Below, piece by piece: positions 1-8,372 of a stretch of DNA of 14,515 bases. The first letter of the stretch is position 1, and every line of letters begins with the position of its first letter. The notes beneath the pieces were generated by a model. It had not been told where the DNA came from. It searched no databases and saw only the letters and a program-made list of their open reading frames with translations. The translations under genes and the position numbers were made by a program. Origin of the DNA: Deltaproteobacteria bacterium (GTDB taxonomy: Bacteria > Desulfobacterota > Desulfobacteria > Desulfobacterales > Desulfatirhabdiaceae); assembly GCA_021778975.1 (NCBI GenBank), contig JAJYBO010000046.1, forward strand, positions 1-14,515. Reading direction: 5' to 3'.

Positions 1-2448
1 CCAGCGGTCAAAATGAATGACGTGATTGGCGGTGGTCAGATTCAACCCCACGCCACCGGCCTTTAAAGACAGAACGAAGTAGGGGGTATAAACGGCTTCA
101 TTTTGAAACGCTGCCACAATCTCCTTGCGTTTGCCCACAGCAACGCCCCCATGAAGCTGAAGACCCGGACGTCCGAACACGGATGACAAAAAGGCATCGA
201 GTGGCGCCACCATTTCTCGAAACTGGGTGAATACCAGTACACGCTCTCGCTTTTCATAAATGGATTCACAAATTTCGCGCAGACGCTGAAATTTTCCGCT
301 GTCATCTTCCCTGAATCGGCCTGCCCCGGCCACTTGATCGGGATGGTTACACACCTGCTTGAATTTCATCAGGAAAGAAAGAATCAGCCCCCTCCGTTTT
401 ATACCTTCGGACATCTCGACCGCATCCGACAGATCCTTCATAAACTTCTGATAAAGAACCCGTTGTTTCCTGGACAACGTTGCCCAGGTCTTCATTTCGA
501 TCTTATCCGGCAGGTCATTGATGATGGATTTATCGGTCTTCATTCGCCTCAGAATATATGGTTGAATAACCTGACGCATCCGGTGGTATCCTTCGGGTCG
601 TTCCGAAAGCGATTTGGCAAATTTTTTGAAGGCCTGTACCGATCCCAGAAGTCCTTTGTTGGCAAAATCGAACAGTGACCAGATATCGCCGATCCGGTTT
701 TCCACAGGCGTTCCGGTCATGACAATCCGGTGTGCGGCGAGGATTTCCTTGACACTCCGGGTTTGGGCGGATCCGGGATTTTTAATGGCCTGCGCCTCAT
801 CTAAGATTAAAAAATACCAGGATATTTCTTTTAGCCAGGAAAGCTTCCGCGACATGGCGTAGGTGGTGATTGCCAGATCACAGCCCTTTCGGGAAAGCGC
901 CTTCGGTTTTTTTCGTACATCAGTGTATTGCGGATGCAGTACCAAGGCTTTCAGATCAGGCGTGAATTTCTGAATTTCAGCCATCCAGTTGTCAATCAGC
1001 GAAGCGGGAACAATCAGGAGCGATGGCCCATACCCACGATCCTTCCGCTCTTTCATAGACTGGATCAAAGACAGAATCTGAATGGTCTTCCCCAACCCCA
1101 TATCGTCCGCGAGGCAGGCTCCGAATCCAAGATCGTGCAAAAAGGTGAGCCAGTTAAGTCCGATCTGTTGATAAGGCCGCAGATGCGCCCGGAGTCCTTC
1201 CGGCGCAGGAACAGACTGAAGGGATGCAGGCGAACGCAATTTGGTAAATACTTCCTGCATCCAGTTGCCGCATACCACATCTCCATTCCAGACGGTTTTG
1301 CCATCCATACGGGGTGTTTCAAATCCCAAAAGCATGTGGATGGCATCTTGAAACGAAATTTTCATGCCCCGGCTCATCTCTCGGGCTTTTTCGAACAAAT
1401 CTAAACTCTGCTGCAACGATTCGCGATCAACAACCGTCCATTTCCCTTTAATCATTGCCAGACCATCATACTGCGCCAGAATTTCCCGGGCTTCATCACA
1501 GGATATTTCTTCATCGCCGACACGAAGCAGCGGCCTGCATCCCAGCAGCACCTGCACCCCCAACTGGCCGCCAGTGTTTTCACCGATAGCCAGCACCACG
1601 GTAATTTTTCGCGGCGACGCGCTCCACCATCTGGGAATCCGACACAGAACGCCAACGCTTTCGTACAGAGGTGTTTCTCGAAGAAACTGGCAGGCTTCCA
1701 CCGGTGTGAAGCGGAGGGTGTTAAAAATCTCTCTGGAATCATAGATTGAGCAAATCAGATCACTGATGGACGCCGCTTTTTTCACCGGCGCCATGAGTGA
1801 CGCCAGTTTGCGGGTATCATCGCCAAATTCTTTCAGAGCGTTGTTCAGCGGTAGATGTATCAGCCTGTTTTGAGAATCGCTGTGCGTCGAATAAGTAGCC
1901 AGAAAGAAAAAGGGCGTTTTTTCTTCTCGCGGGTTTTCGATCAGATGAAAATGAATCCGATGCGATTCCAGCGCTCTACCCGGCGTCAATTGCTGTAACA
2001 TCACTTCCACGGATTCACTGCATCTCCGTACTTCACGGCCAAACGCTTCTTGCAAAAGATTCCAGATAGCGGCGATAATATCCGCATCAATCTGCTCCGC
2101 CCCCACCATCGGTGGTACAAGGCTTAGCCATTCTACGACTTTTTCATCAGGTAACGCGATGATTTGTTTCTCACGAAGTTCTTCCGTACGGGGATCCACC
2201 AGAAGTTCATGGATATACGTCGCAGAAATCGCACGCCAGAACTCCACGGACGGAGACAGCCGAAACGCCCGGGGGATATACCCCATCGCCAGAAGCGCTC
2301 TGGAAGGATCTTCGGTATAAATTTCATGAATTCTGGTTTCGATCTGACGGCGATCCGGAGACACAACCTCTTCGGAAACCTCGAATTCTATCGTCAATTT
2401 TCCCCCTGGCAAAACGGCTATCGTCAGGGTAAGATCAGATAATGTCAA
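1..2448 (-). CDS. SNF2-family (Swi2/Snf2) helicase, 3' end cut by window edge
   Basis: ATP-dependent DNA translocase of the SNF2 branch of superfamily 2, probably cytoplasmic. The frame is open for all 816 codons from a proposed TTG at 2448 to the left edge. Counting from that start, Walker A is DDMGLGKT (Lys about 454), the DEAQ box is at about 550-553, then TGTPVENR (motif III), and the visible end is AGGVGLNLT followed by HFDRW, which stops just before the expected WNP and the arginine-finger motif. About 430 residues precede the ATPase core; I recognise no named domain there. The start is uncertain: TTG 2448 has AAGGA about 10 bases upstream, and another TTG at 2397 has a GGGGGA 3 bases upstream; there is no in-frame ATG between the upstream gene's stop and the conserved region. 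It lies 21 bases after the response regulator and is probably co-transcribed with it. Identity as a SNF2 helicase is firm; its cellular role is unknown. Confidence 0.93.
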   Translation of the reverse strand, partial: MTLSDLTLTIAVLPGGKLTIEFEVSEEVVSPDRRQIETRIHEIYTEDPSRALLAMGYIPRAFRLSPSVEFWRAISATYIHELLVDPRTEELREKQIIALPDEKVVEWLSLVPPMVGAEQIDADIIAAIWNLLQEAFGREVRRCSESVEVMLQQLTPGRALESHRIHFHLIENPREEKTPFFFLATYSTHSDSQNRLIHLPLNNALKEFGDDTRKLASLMAPVKKAASISDLICSIYDSREIFNTLRFTPVEACQFLRETPLYESVGVLCRIPRWWSASPRKITVVLAIGENTGGQLGVQVLLGCRPLLRVGDEEISCDEAREILAQYDGLAMIKGKWTVVDRESLQQSLDLFEKAREMSRGMKISFQDAIHMLLGFETPRMDGKTVWNGDVVCGNWMQEVFTKLRSPASLQSVPAPEGLRAHLRPYQQIGLNWLTFLHDLGFGACLADDMGLGKTIQILSLIQSMKERKDRGYGPSLLIVPASLIDNWMAEIQKFTPDLKALVLHPQYTDVRKKPKALSRKGCDLAITTYAMSRKLSWLKEISWYFLILDEAQAIKNPGSAQTRSVKEILAAHRIVMTGTPVENRIGDIWSLFDFANKGLLGSVQAFKKFAKSLSERPEGYHRMRQVIQPYILRRMKTDKSIINDLPDKIEMKTWATLSRKQRVLYQKFMKDLSDAVEMSEGIKRRGLILSFLMKFKQVCNHPDQVAGAGRFREDDSGKFQRLREICESIYEKRERVLVFTQFREMVAPLDAFLSSVFGRPGLQLHGGVAVGKRKEIVAAFQNEAVYTPYFVLSLKAGGVGLNLTTANHVIHFDRW

Positions 2449-2469
2449 TGATAGTATTTCCTTATCAAA

Positions 2470-3876
2470 TCATTTTTTGATGGACAATTTATCCAGCCGG
2501 TATCGCAGGGAGCGAAGATTGATTTCAAGAAGCTCCGCCGCACGGGCTTTGTCGCCCCGGGCAAATTCGAGGGCTTTTTCGATATAGGCTTTTTCGATTT
2601 CATCCAGAATGCTATCAATTGAAACACCGTTTTCAACATCCTGCAAGTCGAACCGTCTATTTTTGAATCCTTCGATCCAGCGGCGCTTGTGAACCTGCTT
2701 ATGAATGGAAATCGCCAAACTTTCAGGCAGGATGATATTGGTGTTCGACAAAGCGACGCTGCGCTCGATCAGATTTTCAAGTTCGCGGACATTTCCGGGA
2801 AAATCATATTTATTTAAAAGATCAATGGCGTAAGACGACAGCTTGACAATGGCTTTGTCCATTTCCCGCGAGTACTTTTCCAGAAAATGATGCGCCAGAA
2901 GACGGATATCCTCTTTACGTTCCCGGAGCGCGGGCATGTGAATGCCAATGACGTTGAGCCGGTAAAACAGATCTTCGCGAAAACGACCGGCAATCACCTC
3001 CTCTTCCAGTGTCTTGTTGGTCGCCGCCACAATCCGGACATCCACCCTGATGTCATTGTTGCCGCCCACCGGTTTGAAAACCTTTTCCTGAACCACCCGG
3101 AGCAATTTCACCTGAATCGGCTGGCTGAGTTCACCTATCTCGTCTAAAAAAACAGTGCCTTTGTCTGCAACCTCAAAGAGACCTTTTTTATCTTGCTGCG
3201 CGCCCGTAAAGGCCCCTTTTTTATATCCCAGAAGCTCGCTTTCGATCAGCGTTTCCGGAATTCCGCCACAGTTGACAATGACAAACGGCTTGTCGCTGCG
3301 ATCGCTTTCATCGTGAATGGCTCTGGCGACCAGCTCTTTTCCGGTGCCGCTTTCGCCGGTAATGAGAATGTTGGTGGTGGTTTTGGCGACCTGACGGATC
3401 AGATCATAGACCTGAAGCATTTTGGGGGAATTGCCGATGATCTTGCCGAAATGCAGGGTCTTTTTCAGGGCGCTGTCCAGACTCTTTTTTTCGTTTTCGA
3501 CCGTCTTCAGGGTAATGGCGCTGGCAATGGTCTCTTTCAGTTCCCGGTTGTCGAACGGCTTGGGAACGAAATCGAAGGCCCCTGCATTCATGGAGGCCAC
3601 CGCGGTCTCGGTGGTGGTGTAGGCGGAAATCATGATAACGGGCGGCGGCGCGATGAGTTTTCTGGCGGCTTTCAACACCTCGATCCCTGAAATATCCCCC
3701 AGACGGATATCGCAGATCACAAGATCGTAAGAAATGGTTTCAAGAAGTTTGACAGCGGCAACTCCGCTTTCCGAGCAGGTGACCTGATAGCCTGATTTTA
3801 TCAGCATGTATTCTAAAAGCTCACGCATGCTGAGTTCATCATCTACCACCAGAATGTGTGGAAGGGAAGATGTCAT
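2470..3876 (-). CDS. Sigma54-dependent response regulator, NtrC/PilR type
   Basis: Two-component transcription activator that works with RNA polymerase sigma54, 468 residues, complete. Domains in order: receiver (about 5-120) with acidic pair Asp12/Asp13, phosphoacceptor Asp56 and Lys106; AAA+ ATPase (about 142-375) with Walker A GESGTGKE at 174-181, the sigma54-contact loop GAFTGA at 221-226, Walker B VFLDEIGE at 242-249 and an Arg-rich FREDLFYRL stretch near 299-307; and a C-terminal Fis-type helix-turn-helix (about 425-465, ending RSLRYRLDKL). The C-terminal wording resembles PilR-like regulators, but no pilus gene or partner kinase is in the window, so no symbol is given. The ATG start has only a weak ribosome-binding site. 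A 59-base gap separates it from pyrC upstream, and the SNF2 helicase follows after 21 bases. Targets cannot be told from this sequence; no clear sigma54 promoter was seen nearby. Confidence 0.95.
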   Translation of the reverse strand: MTSSLPHILVVDDELSMRELLEYMLIKSGYQVTCSESGVAAVKLLETISYDLVICDIRLGDISGIEVLKAARKLIAPPPVIMISAYTTTETAVASMNAGAFDFVPKPFDNRELKETIASAITLKTVENEKKSLDSALKKTLHFGKIIGNSPKMLQVYDLIRQVAKTTTNILITGESGTGKELVARAIHDESDRSDKPFVIVNCGGIPETLIESELLGYKKGAFTGAQQDKKGLFEVADKGTVFLDEIGELSQPIQVKLLRVVQEKVFKPVGGNNDIRVDVRIVAATNKTLEEEVIAGRFREDLFYRLNVIGIHMPALRERKEDIRLLAHHFLEKYSREMDKAIVKLSSYAIDLLNKYDFPGNVRELENLIERSVALSNTNIILPESLAISIHKQVHKRRWIEGFKNRRFDLQDVENGVSIDSILDEIEKAYIEKALEFARGDKARAAELLEINLRSLRYRLDKLSIKK

Positions 3877-3935
3877 GGTTGCTGCACCGTTTCTATGATC
3901 GAAAAACGCATTCCCGGAAAGTATGCCGGATCATT

Positions 3936-5219
3936 TCATGTCATCGCGTTAAAAACGACATTACCCCCGACCATCGTCAGAAGCGCTTTGCCCTTGAGCG
4001 TCCAACCGTCAAACGGCGTATTGCGGCTGATGGATTTAAACTGACGGGCATCCACCGTCCAGACCTTTTCCGGAGAAAACAGGGTAATATCCGCCGGAGC
4101 GCCAACCGCCAGCGAGGAGGTCAGCCCCAGAATTCGGGCAGGATTGGTGGACATCTTTTCGATAAGGCCGGTCATGGACAGCACCCCGGAATCCACCAGT
4201 TTCAATCCCAGCGCCAGAGATGTTTCGAGACCGATAACGCCGTTGGCCGCGAGATTGAATTCGACCGCTTTTTCAACCGATGAATGCGGCGCGTGATCCG
4301 TGGCAATGACATCAATCGCGCCATCTGCAAGTCCTTCTCGGACGGCCTCCACATCCTTGTGGGTTCGCAGCGGCGGATTCATTTTGGCATGTGTGTCATA
4401 TGCCCCCACCGCTTCTTCGGTAAGGGTAAAATAATGCGGCGCGGTTTCCGCGGTCACGGGAATGCCTCTGCGCTTGGCCTCCCGGATGGCCCGGACGGAT
4501 TCGGCGGTGCTGACATGAGCGATATGGAGCCTGGCGCCTGTCAACTCGCTCAGAGCGATATCCCGAAGCGCCATCACGGTTTCCGCGGCATTGGGAATTC
4601 CTGAAAGCCCCAGCCGCGTGGCGGTTTCACCTTCATTCATACAACCACCGGAAGCCAGTTCCATATCTTCGCAGTGAGAGATAACCAGCAGTCCGAGACC
4701 ATTTGCGTATTCCATGGCCCGGCGCATCATCAGACTGCTGCGGACCGGCATACCGTCGTCGGTCACGGCAACCGCGCCGGCGGATTTGAGTTCCGCAAAT
4801 TCGCTCAGCGACTTTCCTTCGAGTGATTTGCTGATCGCCCCGACCGGATACACCCGAACGCCACAGGCTTCCGCCGCCCTCGATAAAATGAACCGCGTTA
4901 CCGGCGCATTGTCATTGACCGGATGGGTATTGGGCATGGTGCAGACAGCCGTAAAGCCGCCCGCGGCGGCGGCGCTGCATCCTGACGCAATGGTCTCTTT
5001 GTATTCCTGACCGGGTTCTCTGAAATGAACGTGCATATCCATCAATCCTGGAGCGGCGATGCACCCTGAAGCCTCATAGACCCTGCCCTCCATATTCGAG
5101 GGTGACATGACACCAGCCGGCTGAATGTCCGCGATAACGCCGCCGTCCACCCGGATATCCATCAGGGCGTCCATCCTGCCCGGATCAATGACCCGTGCGC
5201 CTTTGATCAGTATTTGCAT
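3936..5219 (-). CDS. pyrC: Dihydroorotase
   Basis: Converts N-carbamoyl-aspartate to dihydroorotate, step 3 of pyrimidine synthesis, cytoplasmic. 427 residues, the usual size for the class I enzyme. It has the signature DMHVHFREPG at 61-70 (zinc ligands His63 and His65), the MPNT substrate motif at 95-98, the class I TDDGMP stretch at 153-158 (Asp154 as likely bridging ligand), His182, His235 in HIAHVS, and the catalytic Asp308 in TDHAPHS. All metal ligands are present, so this should be an active enzyme and not the inactive PyrC-like partner found beside pyrB in some pseudomonads. The ATG at 5219 is one base after the pyrB stop, with a strong AGGAGG 8 bases upstream lying inside the end of pyrB. 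It forms a pyrBC pair. Confidence 0.97.
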   Translation of the reverse strand: MQILIKGARVIDPGRMDALMDIRVDGGVIADIQPAGVMSPSNMEGRVYEASGCIAAPGLMDMHVHFREPGQEYKETIASGCSAAAAGGFTAVCTMPNTHPVNDNAPVTRFILSRAAEACGVRVYPVGAISKSLEGKSLSEFAELKSAGAVAVTDDGMPVRSSLMMRRAMEYANGLGLLVISHCEDMELASGGCMNEGETATRLGLSGIPNAAETVMALRDIALSELTGARLHIAHVSTAESVRAIREAKRRGIPVTAETAPHYFTLTEEAVGAYDTHAKMNPPLRTHKDVEAVREGLADGAIDVIATDHAPHSSVEKAVEFNLAANGVIGLETSLALGLKLVDSGVLSMTGLIEKMSTNPARILGLTSSLAVGAPADITLFSPEKVWTVDARQFKSISRNTPFDGWTLKGKALLTMVGGNVVFNAMT

Positions 5220-5220
5220 A

Positions 5221-6147
5221 TTATGCGCCTCCTGTCACCAGATATAGAATCGCCATCCGGACGGCAACACCGCTGGTAACCTGATCCAGAATGATCGAAT
5301 GCGGACCGTCAGCCACATCCGGCGATATTTCAAGACCACGATTGATAGGCCCCGGATGCATGACCAGAACATCGGATTTCGCATATTCCAGAACATCCCG
5401 GTTCAGACCGTACAGCCTGGAATATTCGCGTTCGGTGGGAAAGAAGAAACCGGTCTGACGCTCTTTCTGAATCCGGAGCATCATGATGACATCGGCATTC
5501 GCCACGGCCTCCGGCATATGGTGCGTAACACTGACCCCATAAGACGACGCCATGCCTTTGGGAATCAGCGTCGGTGGCGCGCAGACCGTAACACTGGCGC
5601 CCATTTTGGTGAACCCGACACAGTTGGAGCGAGCAACCCGGCTGTGCATGATGTCGCCGATAATGGCGACACGCAGTCCCTCCAATGTTCCTTTGTGTTC
5701 TCGAACTGTCAGCAAATCCAAAAGTGACTGAGTGGGATGGGCGTGCATGCCATCCCCGGCATTGATGACAGACGCCCGAAGCGATTTCGCCAGAATATAT
5801 GGAGCGCCGGATGACGAATGCCGCAGCACGATGATGTCCGGTTTCATGGCTTCGAGGTTTCTGGCCGTGTCTAAAAGCGTTTCTCCTTTCACCACGCTGC
5901 TGGCGCTTCCGGAAAGCGATATGCTGTCCGCACTGAGGCGCTTGGCGGCGATATCGAACGATGTGCGGGTGCGGGTGCTGGGTTCATAAAAAAAAAGAAC
6001 AACGGTTTTTCCCCGAAGCGTCGGCACCTTTTTGACAGGCCTTTCGGAGATTTCTTTCATTCTTTCAGCCGTATCCAGAATCAGAGAAATCTCTTCGACG
6101 GACAGGGATGTCATGTCTAAAATGTCTTTTTTCATCAATGTCGGCAT
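5221..6147 (-). CDS. pyrB: Aspartate carbamoyltransferase, catalytic chain
   Basis: Joins carbamoyl phosphate and aspartate, the committed step of UMP synthesis. 308 residues, normal length for the catalytic chain. Signatures: carbamoyl-phosphate loop STRTRTSF at 57-64, HPTQ at 137-140 and the HPGPINRG motif at 264-271. No pyrI regulatory chain is adjacent, so the enzyme is probably not of the E. coli allosteric type; with an intact class I dihydroorotase one base downstream, a PyrB-PyrC complex as in Aquifex is plausible (inference). The ATG at 6147 is preceded by GGTGG at close range; an alternative ATG four codons in has no better site. It begins 22 bases after the lepB stop, leaving no room for its own attenuator or promoter in the gap, so expression likely comes from the upstream operon. 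Confidence 0.97.
   Translation of the reverse strand: MPTLMKKDILDMTSLSVEEISLILDTAERMKEISERPVKKVPTLRGKTVVLFFYEPSTRTRTSFDIAAKRLSADSISLSGSASSVVKGETLLDTARNLEAMKPDIIVLRHSSSGAPYILAKSLRASVINAGDGMHAHPTQSLLDLLTVREHKGTLEGLRVAIIGDIMHSRVARSNCVGFTKMGASVTVCAPPTLIPKGMASSYGVSVTHHMPEAVANADVIMMLRIQKERQTGFFFPTEREYSRLYGLNRDVLEYAKSDVLVMHPGPINRGLEISPDVADGPHSIILDQVTSGVAVRMAILYLVTGGA
5228..5233 (-). promoter_or_regulatory. Ribosome-binding site of pyrC inside pyrB
   Basis: On the minus strand AGGAGG ends 8 bases before the pyrC ATG. It is the strongest Shine-Dalgarno noticed in the window and lies within the last codons of pyrB. It fixes the pyrC start and suggests pyrC is translated efficiently, coupled to pyrB. 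Confidence 0.8.
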
Positions 6148-6169
6148 ATTCCACCATCCCCAGGATGTG

Positions 6170-6814
6170 TCAGTGCAGAAGCCGCCCTATTCTCTTCCAG
6201 CGGACATCAAAATCATCTTTGTTCCACGACCAGTAGATAATGAACGCCTTTCCCTTGACGGCTTTCAAATTGACAAAGCCCCAAAACCGGCTGTCATAGC
6301 TTTCATCCCGGTTATCCCCCATGACAAACAGGCAGTGCGGCGGCACGGTCACCGGTCCGAAACTGTCCCTTGGCTCCATACTTCCGGGAATGATATTGGG
6401 ATCTTTGTGGACAATAAAAGAGCCGCCTTGAAGCGCCCCATTGACAAAGACCTGCTTATCTCGACCTTCCACCACATCGCCGGCGACACCGACAACGCGC
6501 TTGATAAAATCTTTGCTGGGATCTTTCGGATATTCAAACACCACGATATCCCCCCGTTTGGGATTGCTGATCGGAATCAGTGTCGTATCGAAATACGGAA
6601 GTTTAACGCCATAGATGAACTTGTTGACCAGAATATGATCCCCGATCTGAAGCGTTTCTTTCATGGAACCGGAGGGTATCTTAAACGCCTGAACGATGAA
6701 TGTACGAATGAAAAGCGCCAGAACAATGGCGATAACGATGGCTTCGATATTTTCCCGAAGGCGACTTTTGCCCGCGGGGACAGCATCTTTTGACGAAACA
6801 ACAGCAGATTTCAA
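6170..6814 (-). CDS. lepB: Signal peptidase I
   Basis: Membrane serine protease that cuts signal peptides from exported proteins at the outer face of the inner membrane. 214 residues. One N-terminal membrane segment at about 24-44, then box B IPSGSM with catalytic Ser50, the general base Lys105 in FIKRVVG and the GDNRD box at 166-170. One membrane anchor is typical of shorter bacterial enzymes (E. coli LepB has two). The start is a TTG at 6814: the frame is open back to the end of hisF but holds no ATG or GTG upstream, and the next Met is inside the active site, so a non-ATG start is required. The nearest AAGG is about 13 bases upstream, so translation may be modest. About 100 bases separate it from hisF, with no convincing promoter or terminator seen. 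Confidence 0.94.
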   Translation of the reverse strand: MKSAVVSSKDAVPAGKSRLRENIEAIVIAIVLALFIRTFIVQAFKIPSGSMKETLQIGDHILVNKFIYGVKLPYFDTTLIPISNPKRGDIVVFEYPKDPSKDFIKRVVGVAGDVVEGRDKQVFVNGALQGGSFIVHKDPNIIPGSMEPRDSFGPVTVPPHCLFVMGDNRDESYDSRFWGFVNLKAVKGKAFIIYWSWNKDDFDVRWKRIGRLLH

Positions 6815-6916
6815 TGAATGACCATTACCTTGTAAATGTTTTCTGTGGATTGCCGCCCGGTCATCCTTGTCATCCGGGATGTCGGCGGCGGTTGCAGCAG
6901 CAGACGGGCAGATTCA

Positions 6917-7696
6917 TCACCAGGTGGTCCGAACCTTGACACCGTGGGAATGTAAAAATGACTTGATCTCAGAAATGGAATACGCGCCGTAATGCACCAT
7001 GGACGCCACCAGCGCGGCATCCGCCTCTCCGCGTGTGAGGACATCCAGGAGATGTTCGGGCTTTCCGGCGCCCCCGGAAGCAATGACCGGAATGGAAACA
7101 TGAGACGAAATCAGGGATGTCAGCGGAATTTCATAACCATCTTGCGTACCATCCGCATCTATGGAATTGAGGCAGATTTCTCCGGCGCCGAGCGATTCGG
7201 CCTTCTGCGCCCATTCCAGAGCATCAATCCCCATTGGCTTTCTGCCGCCGTTAATGACCATTTCGTAGCCGGATGGAATTTCGGGACGCTTTCCCACAAA
7301 CTTGACATCCATGCCAAGCACCACACACTGATTGCCGAAAGCCTTCGCCCCCTGGGAAATGATGTCTGGATTCAGAATGGCCGCTGAATTCACGCTGATC
7401 TTTTCGGCGCCCGCCAGCAGCACGGCGCGCATGTCTTCTACGGTGCGAATGCCGCCGCCCACGGAAAACGGAATGAAAATGGCTTCCGCCACCCGGCGCA
7501 CCACATCAATCATGATGCCTCGCTTATCGCTGGATGCGGTGATGTCATAAAACACGATTTCATCGGCGCCGGCCTCATAATAGAATTTGGCCATTTCTAC
7601 CGGATCGCCGATTTCTACATTGTTTTCAAAGCGAATGCCCTTTGTGGTTTTACCTTCACGGACATCCAGACAGGGAATGATGCGTTTGCTGAGCAT
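6917..7696 (-). CDS. hisF: Imidazole glycerol phosphate synthase, cyclase subunit
   Basis: Uses ammonia delivered by HisH to turn PRFAR into imidazole glycerol phosphate and AICAR, linking histidine to purine synthesis. 259 residues, a (beta/alpha)8 barrel. It starts LSKRIIPCLDV with catalytic Asp11, and catalytic Asp130 lies in GMDVK; phosphate-binding loops VGGGIRT (79-85) and SGGAG (207-211) are present. The frame is open 33 codons further upstream, into hisH, but the family N-terminus begins at the ATG at 7696, which has AAGGA 9 bases upstream; I chose that start. It follows hisH by 19 bases. Canonical HisF in sequence, so a histidine role is most likely, though no other his gene is in the window. 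Confidence 0.97.
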   Translation of the reverse strand: MLSKRIIPCLDVREGKTTKGIRFENNVEIGDPVEMAKFYYEAGADEIVFYDITASSDKRGIMIDVVRRVAEAIFIPFSVGGGIRTVEDMRAVLLAGAEKISVNSAAILNPDIISQGAKAFGNQCVVLGMDVKFVGKRPEIPSGYEMVINGGRKPMGIDALEWAQKAESLGAGEICLNSIDADGTQDGYEIPLTSLISSHVSIPVIASGGAGKPEHLLDVLTRGEADAALVASMVHYGAYSISEIKSFLHSHGVKVRTTW

Positions 7697-7715
7697 GGAG
7701 ATATTTCCTTGCCGG

Positions 7716-8342
7716 TTACGGCGTCCAGTGGCAGAAATTGTCCAGGATAGCAAGCCCCGGACGCCCGCTTTTTTCGGGGTGAAATTGAGTTGCAATGAGG
7801 TTGCGATACCCGATTACGGAAGCGAAATCAATGCCATAGGCGGTTTTCGCGACAATATGCTCCGGACGAGATGGATCGGGGTAATATCCGTGAACAAAAT
7901 AAAACTCATCGGATGTCTTGACGCCGGCCAGAACAGGATGTTCTTGTTGAGGGCTGATCCGATTCCATCCCATCTGAGGAATTTTGAGGCGAGCGCCATT
8001 TGCATCACGAATATCCGGAGAAAACGCGCGGACGGCTCCCGGAACCAGCCCCACACACGGCGTCTGGTTCTCTTCGCTGTATTCCAGAATAATCTGGGTG
8101 CCGAGGCAAATCCCCAGTATCGGCGTTCCTCGCTGAAAGGCTTCGCGCAGTGCGGCGTCAATTTCCAGTTGTTTTAAGCTGGCCATGGCGGAACCCGCCG
8201 CGCCGACACCCGGAAATATAATCCGCTCCGCCGCCAGAATTTGTTGGACATCGCGTGTCACCCCGTTATCATACCCCAGGTATGTGATGGCGCGGGCTAC
8301 GCTGGTTAAATTTCCAGCATCATAATCAATAATGGCTATCAT
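7716..8342 (-). CDS. hisH: Imidazole glycerol phosphate synthase, glutamine amidotransferase subunit
   Basis: Class I glutamine amidotransferase that splits glutamine and channels ammonia to HisF. 208 residues, normal length. The nucleophile is Cys79 in GICLGTQ, and the His-Glu pair is His188/Glu190 in QFHPEKSG; the N-terminal YDAGN and the PGVGA loop also fit HisH. The ATG at 8342 has GGAG five bases upstream. It lies 21 bases after mazG in the same reading frame, separated by two in-frame TGA codons (see the tandem repeat). Paired with hisF downstream. Confidence 0.97.
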   Translation of the reverse strand: MIAIIDYDAGNLTSVARAITYLGYDNGVTRDVQQILAAERIIFPGVGAAGSAMASLKQLEIDAALREAFQRGTPILGICLGTQIILEYSEENQTPCVGLVPGAVRAFSPDIRDANGARLKIPQMGWNRISPQQEHPVLAGVKTSDEFYFVHGYYPDPSRPEHIVAKTAYGIDFASVIGYRNLIATQFHPEKSGRPGLAILDNFCHWTP

Positions 8343-8354
8343 AGAGTCTCCGAT

Positions 8355-8372
8355 TCATCCGGTTCATCCGGC
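8355..8372 (-). repeat. Tandem 9-bp duplication across the mazG stop codon
   Basis: CCGGATGAA occurs twice head to tail on the minus strand. The first copy contains the last mazG bases and its TGA; the second puts another in-frame TGA into the short mazG-hisH spacer. The unit length is a multiple of three, so mazG and hisH stay in one frame but are separated by two stops. Confidence 0.75.

Noticed and set aside
928..1404. 158-codon plus-strand open frame
   Set aside because: Opposite the SNF2 ATPase core, which is uninterrupted on the minus strand.
6032..6793. 253-codon plus-strand open frame opposite lepB and the start of pyrB
   Set aside because: Antisense to two genes with clear catalytic motifs; composition is that of a frame shadow.
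6845..6892. CCCGG/CCGGG and CATCC/GGATG inverted repeats between hisF and lepB, considered as a terminator
   Set aside because: Short stems with no following T-run on the minus strand, inside what looks like an operon.
6811..7101. 96-codon minus-strand frame between hisF and lepB
   Set aside because: Mostly another frame of hisF, with no family resemblance.
7697..7795. Longer hisF start adding 33 residues
   Set aside because: The extension overlaps hisH, does not resemble HisF, and the ATG at 7696 has the correct family N-terminus and a ribosome-binding site.
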